Positions 7,801-14,409 of a DNA stretch of 18,438 bases are shown one piece after another; position 1 is the first letter of the stretch; the number at the start of each line of letters is the position of its first letter. Where the stretch lies: positions 168,398-186,835 of the forward strand of contig NW_003144288.1 of the NCBI RefSeq assembly GCF_000003605.2, in the 5' to 3' direction. The DNA comes from Saccoglossus kowalevskii. Its lineage: Eukaryota > Hemichordata > Enteropneusta > Harrimaniidae. The notes beneath the pieces were generated by a model. That model saw only the letters and a list, made by a program, of their open reading frames with translations, made no database searches and was not told where the DNA came from. A program made the position numbers and the translations under genes.

Positions 7801-10716
7801 CTTTTATAGGGAGTCTTAGATTTGATATCTGACGATGATTCTAGTTGGTCCTTCAATTCTTTAATTTCTCTTTCATAATAGGTCCTCAGATCTGCCATGT
7901 GACGTGCATGTTTTTCACGAAGTGTCAACCTTTGACTGAAATATACATATTAACAAATACAAGATGTTAAATTTTACATGTATTTTTACTTTCATTATGA
8001 TTTGTTCAACATATCTGGATAAGCAGTGTTCTTCTCATAGCATTATAACAGTTAAATTTCAACGAGTAAAAATCCAAGTATTAGTTTCTGGGTCATCACC
8101 AGTTAATTGTAATCCACAGTGAAAATGCCTCCCATGTCAATAAAAAATGCACCTCATTTTGCTACTTCAATGATACAAGAAACAGGTTATGGTGACACAT
8201 GAATTTGAGGACCCAGTTTATACTATTTCACACGATAAACAAATTGATGTCAATAAAATTGACAGAATGATTAGAAGCACTATTAGAAAGAGGGTTAATG
8301 GTGAATTTGTGTTTGCATCAGTAATAACATATGATATTTACCTTGAATTGAGAAATGCATCAGAAAGTGAAGTTGGTGATGAAAATGATCTGTGTAGAGC
8401 TGCATCTTTCTTAGGAGTACTAGTTACTTTATCATCACCATGCTGAAATGAAAATACCACACTATGACACACTAAAATTTGACATGGAATTCATGAAAAC
8501 CAAATTTTGTGAAAGTTCTACACACTACATGAACATGTTGTTGAACCCCAGAACATTTTTTACAAAATTTTATGATTTTCACTGACAATTTATTTATTAT
8601 TAAAGCTGTTTACAGTATGCCTCTCATTCTTTATACTGACCAAGGCATATAGGATTATTTTCCGCTATAACATTCAGAATTACAAGAATATTAAATGGTC
8701 TATATCAAACTATTAGATTCAATTACGTGTGACCCATGTCAAAATGCATCAGTGACCTAGGCCAACATAATTCTCTGACCTATATACTAATTATATCTAT
8801 ATCAAAATTATAACATCAAAATGTAATAGTGACCTAGAACAAAATATATCTGTGAACTAGGCCAGATCATGAGGAAACTACAAAAAAATATATCAAAAAT
8901 TTATTGCAAACCACTGTTGAAGGCATAGAGCAGCAGCTATAATAATAAGTATATAAAATGCAGGGTACTACTGAAGACAACTTTGATAAGCACATTACAG
9001 GTGCTGTAAAATTTGTATTAAACTACATCCCTTAATAGAAGCTGCACCTATTCTACAATTGTGAAACCAAAAATTCATCGTTTATCATATGTGTAGCTGT
9101 GTACTCATCAAAGCTGCATCCCAAATGTTGCATTATACCCATTTTTAAATTAACAGAAGCCATGGCTTCTAATACTGATTTCACAGTCAAGAATACACGG
9201 ACATTTAAAGTAAAATCTCAATGCTATTTATAATGCATACCTTATCTTCTGACTTAGAGCCTAGATCTTCAGGCAAATCTTTAAATGTCTCTTTTTCATC
9301 CATTCTCCAATAGGTAAAATCAGAAAATAGCGTTGAATCTTCTGAACTGTTCAACTGATCTGCTTTAGGGGGTGATGATGTTGGAGATTTCTGTTGTTTT
9401 TTAGTCCAGTCTGTTAAACTTGTATCTAACTCATCTATGTTGTCTAGACCATTCAAATCTAAATCATCATTGCCGTTAACTACACCTTCTGAGCTCCTAG
9501 TTTTTTCTTTATCTTCTTTTTCTTTTTGTGATGATTCTTCATTTTCATCATTTTCCTTGGACAATTCTTTGGATGTTTTATCCTCTGTTTCAACTTCCTC
9601 CTTTTCCACTCCATGCTTGGTATGACGTTTCTTTTTTTTATTGTTAAGTAATTCCATCTGAGCTTGGATCAGTTTTAATTGTTGATTATGCTGATCTTGT
9701 TGCATCAGTACTTGTTGTTGGTGTTGTTGTTCTAATAGCCTCACAAGATCTTGCCATTTCTCTTGCTGCTCCACAATGCTTTCCAAATCATCTTCTGAAT
9801 CGGCGTGTTTGAAACTTGCCTCTTCATCTTTTCTGATGTCATCAACATGTTTTTGTTGTGCCTCTGCTTCTCTGTGTAGATCAGCATTTTTAGCATCTTC
9901 ATCAATTTGAGCATTTATTATATCAGCTAAAAGAGAGCCCATTGGGGAGGCAGAGGATTGAGCCCAAGGTGGCATGCCAGAGAAAAGCATGAAATTACCA
10001 AGTTGTGGTGGAAGGCCTTCTTGAACATACTGATCTGTGTCAATAGTAAAGTCTATGTCATCATTCTCATGGAGCTGACTGAAATCAATATCTGGTGTTT
10101 CAATTGAAGCGGCATCTTCATCTTCCTCTTCTTTTTCATCAATCTCATCTATCTTACTATCTTCATCACCTGCACTTTGTAATGTCATGTAATCACCAGT
10201 TGTAGTTGAGGAAGCACCAGTTACAGCCAAGCTCCCTGCAATACCGGAATCAAAACTGGTACTGGGTGGGCCACCTTCACACGGCACAGCATCTGTTGCA
10301 ACATCACTGTCATCTTTACATGGTTCACCATCATCTGCAATGTGTACATTGTTTTCAACTTCATCTGCATCTCTATCACCATCACCAGGCGTTTCATCTT
10401 GAGTGATAACATTCATTTCATCTTGGGATATGATATCTATATGTTCATTTTCTTTATCCGTATCCACTCCACCGTCTACATTATTGCTTATAACATCATC
10501 CTGTGACTTATTTCCTATAGTTGAAGCATCACTTCCAACACTGCCATCTGCTACATGTTCTTCTGGTTGCTCTACATGACTGCTTTTTACCAACATTGTC
10601 TCTTCATCTGAGCTATTATCAGGTGAATGTGTTGGTGTTGGACCAGACACATTTATACTAGGAACCACCTCTAAAGCATTTGGAGAGGGCGACTTCGGTG
10701 ATTCTGGTTCAGCCAT
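451..10716 (-). CDS. MPHOSPH9: M-phase phosphoprotein 9 orthologue, 14 coding exons
   Basis: I joined 14 exons: 10716-9241, 8442-8342, 7935-7729, 6889-6841, 6118-5957, 5068-5012, 4259-4212, 3919-3855, 3543-3460, 3045-2899, 2703-2102, 1674-1556, 1171-1007 and 540-451. All junctions are GT-AG, phases agree at each, and the 3,372 bases give 1,123 residues plus TAA (human protein about 1,180). Residues 1-260 are acidic and Ser/Thr-rich; a Gln-rich coiled coil lies near 305-365, followed by a Lys run. Coiled-coil segments cover about 525-745, a Ser/Pro-rich basic linker about 750-1040, and a last helical segment 1040-1123. From family knowledge, human MPHOSPH9 sits at the distal mother centriole, helps recruit CP110-CEP97, binds KIF24, and is removed after TTBK2 phosphorylation to permit ciliogenesis. 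The name rests on architecture and on head-to-head linkage with MTRFR; no alignment was run. Another centrosomal coiled-coil protein is the alternative. Confidence 0.78.
1007..1171 (-). CDS. MPHOSPH9: MPHOSPH9 coding exon 13, C-terminal helix
   Basis: This 165-base exon is phase 0 at both ends. The acceptor is GAATTACAG and the donor CAG|GTAAGG. It encodes a charged helix (MERIKKVKETERKLDELIAE) ending in the STLSRLPHSGPRATLHTRRE segment. The apparent open frame beyond the donor is intron. Confidence 0.83.
1556..1674 (-). CDS. MPHOSPH9: MPHOSPH9 coding exon 12
   Basis: This 119-base exon was found by hand because its frame is too short to stand out. The acceptor is CTCCACCAG and the donor AAA|GTAAGC. 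It encodes NDSLLDSTLDKVKSGVYTAS, then PAWEKKPKKSKSPESKDYK, and its phases fit exons 11 and 13 exactly. Confidence 0.8.
1784..1821. repeat. (GT)n microsatellite
   Basis: About 19 uninterrupted GT units lie in the MPHOSPH9 intron between exons 11 and 12. The pure tract is probably polymorphic. The remainder of this intron (1675-2101) shows nothing else. Confidence 0.98.
2102..2703 (-). CDS. MPHOSPH9: MPHOSPH9 coding exon 11, Ser/Pro-rich linker
   Basis: This 602-base exon is the second largest. It has acceptor TCACAGCAG, where the CAG could be used one triplet earlier, and donor TCAG|GTGAGT. It encodes a basic, disordered, phosphosite-rich region with many SP and TP pairs (KFSPKTSTPSPVKSDLSPSY; RTPRSSPRPASSPGRSLLTP; KSKSPKSKSPG). 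The codon split at the donor is G|AT (Asp). Confidence 0.83.
2899..3045 (-). CDS. MPHOSPH9: MPHOSPH9 coding exon 10
   Basis: This 147-base exon has acceptor TTCCGCAG and donor AAG|GTAAAT. It begins LSRLKERLAETKSSTGSVRK and ends in a Ser-rich stretch containing NMFTGQDQSHSPLSTSLL. Both ends split a codon after its second base, in agreement with exons 9 and 11. Confidence 0.78.
3460..3543 (-). CDS. MPHOSPH9: MPHOSPH9 coding exon 9
   Basis: This 84-base exon has a CATAGGAG acceptor and an AG|GTACCT donor. It encodes ISKLELEVKRLDHENAVMRE, the end of the central coiled coil, then TGLSPTI leading into the Ser/Pro-rich part. Confidence 0.75.
3655..3838. repeat. Degenerate tandem repeat, period about 31-32 bp
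   Basis: Units of the form ATATAGCAAAATGACACATG followed by GTAGCACC recur at least three times between 3735 and 3832, with more decayed copies (CATAGCAAC, ATATGGTAGAACC) upstream. The array fills most of the MPHOSPH9 intron between exons 8 and 9. Confidence 0.75.
3855..3919 (-). CDS. MPHOSPH9: MPHOSPH9 coding exon 8
   Basis: This 65-base exon has acceptor ATTCCCAG and donor AAG|GTGAGT. It encodes FHLNKTETELYDSKADLANHK and leaves two bases of an Arg codon for exon 9. Confidence 0.75.
4212..4259 (-). CDS. MPHOSPH9: MPHOSPH9 coding exon 7
   Basis: This 48-base exon is phase 0 at both ends. The acceptor is TTTTTTGCAG and the donor AAA|GTAAGC. It encodes LMLEYEALGKEHENTK, again helical and charged. 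Confidence 0.75.
4567..4895. repeat. Diverged tandem repeat, unit about 160 bp
   Basis: Two copies each start AAAATGG with a CAGCC...CTTGAAT-like core (about 4608 and 4772) and contain AAGTTTGAATGAAAT at about 4696 and 4853. A partial earlier copy begins AAGTTTGAAAATTATC at about 4571. They lie in the 752-base intron between MPHOSPH9 exons 6 and 7. I recognise no family with confidence. Confidence 0.6.
5012..5068 (-). CDS. MPHOSPH9: MPHOSPH9 coding exon 6
   Basis: This 57-base exon is phase 0 at both ends. The acceptor is AATGACAG and the donor AAG|GTGAGA. It encodes LQDELTARGESRSQEMLQK, in register with the flanking coiled coil. Confidence 0.75.
5069..5956 (-). other. MPHOSPH9 intron with a GC-richer block
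   Basis: This 888-base intron between exons 5 and 6 contains a segment, about 5160-5620, that is less AT-rich than its surroundings. Inside it a bulged hairpin pairs AGGTGGT (5297-5303) and GTTCCGGGC (5324-5332) with GCCCGGAAAC and CCACCACCT (5361-5379). It may be an old insertion. No coding frame is supported. Confidence 0.4.
5957..6118 (-). CDS. MPHOSPH9: MPHOSPH9 coding exon 5, coiled coil
   Basis: This 162-base exon, phase 0 at both ends, has acceptor TTCATAG and donor AGG|GTAAGT. It encodes TDGAERYDVAVGTVKALEQR and then a Lys/Gln/Glu-rich helix containing EGQIQRMEQRNHDLD, a dimerising coiled-coil pattern. Confidence 0.8.
6147..6358. mobile_element. MITE with about 39 bp inverted repeats, TA-flanked
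   Basis: The left end (from 6149, CTGTGGAATACTTTATTTTC) is repeated inverted at the right end (CTGTAGAATACTTTATTTTC read on the minus strand from 6356). Similarity continues through CGCTGGAATTAATTTTCGCT, giving about 39 bp with three or so differences. TA lies at both outer edges, the target duplication of Tc1/mariner-class elements. The interior has no coding frame. It sits in the MPHOSPH9 intron between exons 4 and 5. TTTTCGC is repeated inside each arm. Confidence 0.8.
6841..6889 (-). CDS. MPHOSPH9: MPHOSPH9 coding exon 4
   Basis: This 49-base microexon encodes RIEELETSVLNLQIQL after a TTGCAG acceptor, and its donor is CTA|GTAAGT. The length of 3n+1 restores phase 0 after exon 3. It continues the coiled coil. 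Confidence 0.8.
7023..7280. repeat. Foldback cluster of nested inverted repeats
   Basis: GCCATAGATTA (7157-7167) is perfectly inverted at 7232-7242 around an AT-rich core. Just upstream, ATTCATTTGTATATGCCCCC (ending near 7076) is imperfectly inverted as GAGGGGCATGTACAATTAAA (from about 7102). CATCCCTAAC near 7023 has an inverted GTTAGGGATG at 7271-7280. The layout suggests a decayed foldback transposon in the intron between exons 3 and 4. Confidence 0.5.
7729..7935 (-). CDS. MPHOSPH9: MPHOSPH9 coding exon 3, coiled coil
   Basis: This 207-base exon lies between a TATTTCAG acceptor and a CAG|GTATGA donor. It encodes a heptad-rich helix beginning QRLTLREKHARHMADLRTYY, followed by KELKDQLESS and LKERCERLEIALKSAN. 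The first base completes a Ser codon from exon 2, and the last two bases begin a Ser codon finished in exon 4. Confidence 0.85.
8342..8442 (-). CDS. MPHOSPH9: MPHOSPH9 coding exon 2
   Basis: This 101-base exon is entered in phase 0 after a TTTCATTTCAG acceptor and leaves two bases of a Ser codon at AAG|GTAAAT. It encodes a Lys/Ser-rich linker (HGDDKVTSTPKKDAALHRSF and onward) that joins exon 1 to the coiled-coil exon. Confidence 0.75.
8739..8865. repeat. Degenerate repeat with recurring TGACCTA
   Basis: TCAAAATGCATCAGTGACCT and TCAAAATGTAATAGTGACCT occur about 76 bases apart, each followed roughly 31 bases later by another TGACCTA or TGAACTAGGCC. This lies in the 798-base intron between MPHOSPH9 exons 1 and 2, whose other parts show nothing recognisable. 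Confidence 0.55.
9241..10716 (-). CDS. MPHOSPH9: MPHOSPH9 coding exon 1 (residues 1-492)
   Basis: This single 1,476-base exon holds 44% of the protein. The acceptor is a pyrimidine-rich tract ending CAG directly before ATG, so the exon opens with the start codon (MAEPESPKS). The open frame runs 21 more codons upstream only through intron sequence. The donor is AAG|GTATGC. The encoded segment is strongly acidic with many SP and TP dipeptides, consistent with a mitotic phosphoprotein. It then has a coiled coil beginning KWQDLVRLLEQQHQQQ near residue 320, a KKKKRH basic patch near 360, and an aromatic motif FSDFTYWRMDEKE near 465-477. Confidence 0.85.
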
Positions 10717-11457
10717 CTGAAAGTGAAAAAAAACATTTTTAAAATAATTGCAACTGACACAATTTATCATATCTATCACAATAAATTGACAAGCAGTACC
10801 TGAAATTCCCTATTTAGATAAAACTAGTAAGGTACACAATTGTGAAAAGTCAGGTAATTCTGTTTACAGCTGTAGTCGTGATGACTGTAAATAAACATAC
10901 AATGTATGAAGTATCTTGTACCCACATGTGTATGTTGCTATACATAACATAAGAATAATATCAAAAACACACAGCTGCAATGACTACCACCTTTCAAAGC
11001 TCTATAATAACAAAGCAAAACTTCTAGATATAACCTAGATATGAAAACCTCATAACATAATGCAAACTTTCATGCAGCACAGTGCTTTCAGAAAAGCAGT
11101 TTCAAACATTTTCAGTCTATAAACATAAAACAATTACAACTTGCCATTTACAAATCAGAACAATCACCATAAATGTCACCGCAGATGAATACAGCTCTTG
11201 AAAGGGACAACCCAGTATGCGAGTGTTCATTGGGAAGTGCGATTCAAAATGGTTGTCAATCAATCAACATTTGCGTATCGACTAGAATCTGATTGGCTTA
11301 GTAGCACATTGTGAAAAAAACACATGAATTATTATAGCCAATCCAGTTTTCTGAAACCACTGTATATCCTTATGTTCATCAATAAAAATCAAATACTGAC
11401 AGCATCACAATATTCTTAGTCATTGAAAAGTAACTGAATAATATTCAACTAATTTGC

Positions 11458-11699
11458 TTAACATTTTTACCACCAGACATTCTTGCCCAAATTATTCTGC
11501 ACGTTTTTCTTATATTCTTTAATATTTCTGGAAATAACCCTAATTTTGGAGCCAAAAGACCTAATTTGAGTAAATTTTCAGTTTTTAATAAAAAAAATTA
11601 GCTATTTTTGTTCCGACCTTCTTAAGGAAAATGCAAACTATAAATGGGGCTATTTTGTAAATTTGTGATAAAAGAGGGAACTGGTGGTGAAAAGATTAA
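11458..11699. mobile_element. TTAA-flanked non-autonomous element, about 242 bp
   Basis: TTAA at 11458-11461 is followed by CATTTTTACCACCAG (11462-11476). CTGGTGGTGAAAAGA (11681-11695) precedes a second TTAA at 11696-11699. The arms match at 12 of 15 positions. A TTAA target with short inverted ends suggests a piggyBac-type MITE. There is no coding potential, and it lies in MPHOSPH9 intron 1. The match is short, so chance is possible. Confidence 0.5.
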
Positions 11700-11929
11700 A
11701 AATAACAGATAGAAGTAATTTCCCTGAACAAGTTGAAAAATTACAGAATTTATAACAGCTACATATATCAGCAGAAATATTGTGAACAATTTTCTTTATA
11801 TATACATATATTTTTTAATGTCTAATATGTTTTTAGTCCTTATTTTCCCTATTTCATATCTGTATTGCATTTTATTCTAAAGTCCTAACAAAGATACGAT
11901 TGCAATAAAGATTATTATTATACATCTGT

Positions 11930-11982
11930 CGCCGTAACACCATAAGTTACAGCGTGCCGTAATTTTGTGGTATTTTACGGCG
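11930..11982. repeat. Short hairpin in MPHOSPH9 intron 1
   Basis: CGCCGTAACACCATAA is opposed by TTGTGGTATTTTACGGCG, giving a stem of about 16 bp with a two-base bulge and two or so mismatches. Its function is unknown; it may be the tip of a palindromic element. Confidence 0.45.
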
Positions 11983-13269
11983 TATTTTCATCCTACCATA
12001 TTAGGAAATGCGAATTACAAATATGGAATGATTACGCGCGTAAGTGTCCTCTAACACAAAGAATTTCGCTGATTCTGTTCTAAACATTTTGAATTTCCAT
12101 GGTGTATCCTTGGAAGGAAAAAATGTTTAATAATAAGGTTATTACGAGAATACCTCAAATTATGCACTCAGACAGTACGCCACGCACTAACCTCCGCTGC
12201 ATGTCGGCCTATACTCCAGCTATAACATGTCCACCAAATGTACCAGTGTACATGTACCTGCATTGACCTACACTCACAATTTTTTATCCTTGGTACTGTT
12301 GTATTTGTTTTTATCTATTTATTTATTGTCAATTGTGAACATACTTCAGTTTGTATTGAGACTTTTGTAATACTGGTATTAGAGAGTCATGTGGGCTCCT
12401 AGCTCCAACAATTCAAGAGTCGTCAAACAATTTTAGGAATGTCAAATCCAGAAACAGTAGGCTCCATGGTTTATTTTTATACTTCTAAACTATGTAGTTG
12501 TTTCACTTGCAGCTAGTTTGGTCATTGTCGCCACATTGTAATGTAATTAATTTTGCTTTTTGTATTCTATATAATTTTCTCAAACTAACAGAGTATTCAC
12601 CGTTCACTGTATTCACCGTATTGTATTAAAGGCACAGATCAAAAGACCACCACAAAAACTGAATGATTTTTTAGAAATACTCTTACTTCATCAAAATTTA
12701 CCATCATCAAAAGTGTACATAACATGTTATTAGTTGTGAGAATACATTCACATTTGTTGAATCCCATGCGATGTTTTGATGGTATTCACAATGCTATGTA
12801 TGACCTTCGTTTGTCTTGTTTTTATGATTTATTTCACACTTAACATGGGATCTCACAGTGAAAAAAAAATTGTGCATCACTTCTGAAGTACAAATGTACC
12901 AGGAATACGTATCTCTATAAACTATAAAATCGCAATTTGAAACCTTCTCCATCAAGGGTACCAGTATTTCTAGGTTGACAAGCCATAGTCACTCTATCAC
13001 TCGTAATTAGTGTCCACCAAGTATAATTTTACAACCCTCAACCATCCATGCCTCAATAGCTGGGCAAAATTCGATTCAACAGAAACATTTACACAACAGT
13101 ATATCTCATCCATTCAAATACTTCTAGCGTTTTCTTTTACAAATCACACTGACCTTTATGAACGCAATTAAAAGTCAAGAACGATAAGCTGGATAAGTTG
13201 ACTCTAGCGACACCAGTTTTTGTTATCATCGAGAATGTTGCTATGTGTCGATAATTAAAAAAAACTTAC

Positions 13270-13480
13270 TTGAATCGTTTCAGAAGACACTGTCCACGGT
13301 TTTACTTTTGAAACTTGCGCCGGATTAGTATTTAATTAGGTTCGCTGCTAGTTCGTTTTAACGGACTGAACACGCACTGACATGCTGTGATCGGTTAGGA
13401 CAGTGGCTAAACGATAACATGTTTTGTAAACAAATGCCAAGAGAGTTCACCGTCACTTGTCAAAGTTGACAGCTAAGAAA
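13270..13480 (-). other. Putative 5' noncoding exon of MPHOSPH9
   Basis: A near-ideal donor (CAA|GTAAGT on the minus strand) lies at 13270/13269, and splicing from it to the acceptor at 10716 places ATG directly after the junction. In the joined frame there is an upstream TAA about 23 codons back and no intervening ATG, which supports the ATG at 10716 as initiator. The transcription start is not visible; the upper limit given is a guess. Another acceptable donor (GAA|GTAAGA) lies at about 12685, so exon choice is uncertain. Confidence 0.4.
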
Positions 13481-13799
13481 CGTGCTTCGTAAACTACAAA
13501 GATCTTACGACAATGTGAAATATTCACATACTATGTATCAGAGTTACACGTTTTTCACATGCATATGGTATTTCCAACTCACCTTCTTGATAGCTGCACA
13601 AACAATGGCGTTGACAATACAGATTTACATTCAGATCACTCGTACAGGACAGGTCCCAGCAGGATCTTTACCTTTACCAATACATCACGATAAATATTAT
13701 GTCATCGGTCTTTGCGGTTATCCTTATTATTGAGCAACACACATCAAAGAACTAATCATAAAACATACCAATATCTCGTTTGCGTGTAGTAATTTAAAC

Positions 13800-13990
13800 C
13801 TGCTGGGCGAAAATGAAGTTTCTTATCAAACCTTGCAGACGATCGGACCTGAGCATGCGCATTAAAGTTTCGCCGGACATTGTTTGAAAGACAAGATCTG
13901 ATTGGTTGTAAAGAGACAAGTTACGATACTTGGACCAATCATAACGAGTCTCTGATAAATTCACCTCATTGAATGGGTACTAGGACATCT
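13800..13990. promoter_or_regulatory. Candidate bidirectional promoter of MPHOSPH9 and MTRFR
   Basis: The stretch between the divergent genes contains GCATGCGCA at 13853-13861, a near match to the NRF1 site common in promoters of nuclear genes for mitochondrial proteins. It also has ATTGG at 13901-13905 and CCAAT at 13935-13939, an inverted pair of NF-Y-type boxes about 34 bases apart. There is no clear TATA box. Local CpG content is higher than in flanking introns. The exact transcription starts are unknown. Confidence 0.5.
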
Positions 13991-14013
13991 GGGTGATGAT
14001 TGTCGTACCAGAA

Positions 14014-14409
14014 ATGAACTGCTTATGTAGGACTGTGTTGTGGTTCAAGCCTTGCGTCCGATCAACGGCGGTCACAAAACAGCTGATATCTTCTAATTCA
14101 ACTCACCTGAAGTCAACTGCAAACGTGTCCTGTATTTGTTGCCATAGGTACAACACTCGTCTCGCAAATCCTGAGTTTATTTTTCAGGCCAGTGCCAAAC
14201 CAACTTTGTTCAGACGTTCACAGTTTCCTCAGTACTCATATTCATTTGTCAGGTGGAAAAGAGATAACATTTCTAAACTACTTGTAGAAATAAACGAAGA
14301 TGAGCTAGACGAGCAATTTGTACGTGGTTCAGGACCTGGTGGCCAGGCAACCAATAAGACAAGCAACTGTGTTGTATTAAAACATATTCCAAGTGGCATA
14401 ACTGTGAAG
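14014..14409 (+). CDS. MTRFR: MTRFR coding exon 1 (presequence and GGQ loop)
   Basis: This exon encodes the N-terminal extension [20 protein letters not shown] and the GGQ catalytic loop, ending ...SGITVK at AAG|GTATTA. Translation past the donor continues without a stop for about 55 codons, but those residues are hydrophobic and unlike the family, so it is intron read-through. An upstream acceptor-like TTTATTTTTCAG ends at 14186, so a shorter first exon starting there is possible. Confidence 0.85.

Larger units (their letters stand above)
10717..13269 (-). other. Large first intron of MPHOSPH9
   Basis: This 2.55 kb stretch contains no convincing coding frame on either strand. It is AT-rich and holds a TTAA-flanked mini-element (11458-11699) and a GC-containing hairpin (11930-11982). 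The rest shows nothing I recognise. Confidence 0.5.

Noticed and set aside
9437-9625. Ser-rich 62-residue plus-strand frame
   Set aside because: It is the antisense of Glu/Lys/Asp-rich codons in MPHOSPH9 exon 1.
10206-10412. Two roughly 65-residue frames, one on each strand
   Set aside because: Both are shadows within the long acidic exon 1; their His/Gln- and Met/Lys-rich composition is an artefact of the real frame.
13482-13733. 83-residue plus-strand frame between the two genes
   Set aside because: It has no family resemblance, no splice link to MTRFR and no codon signal; it lies in the presumed promoter and 5' region.
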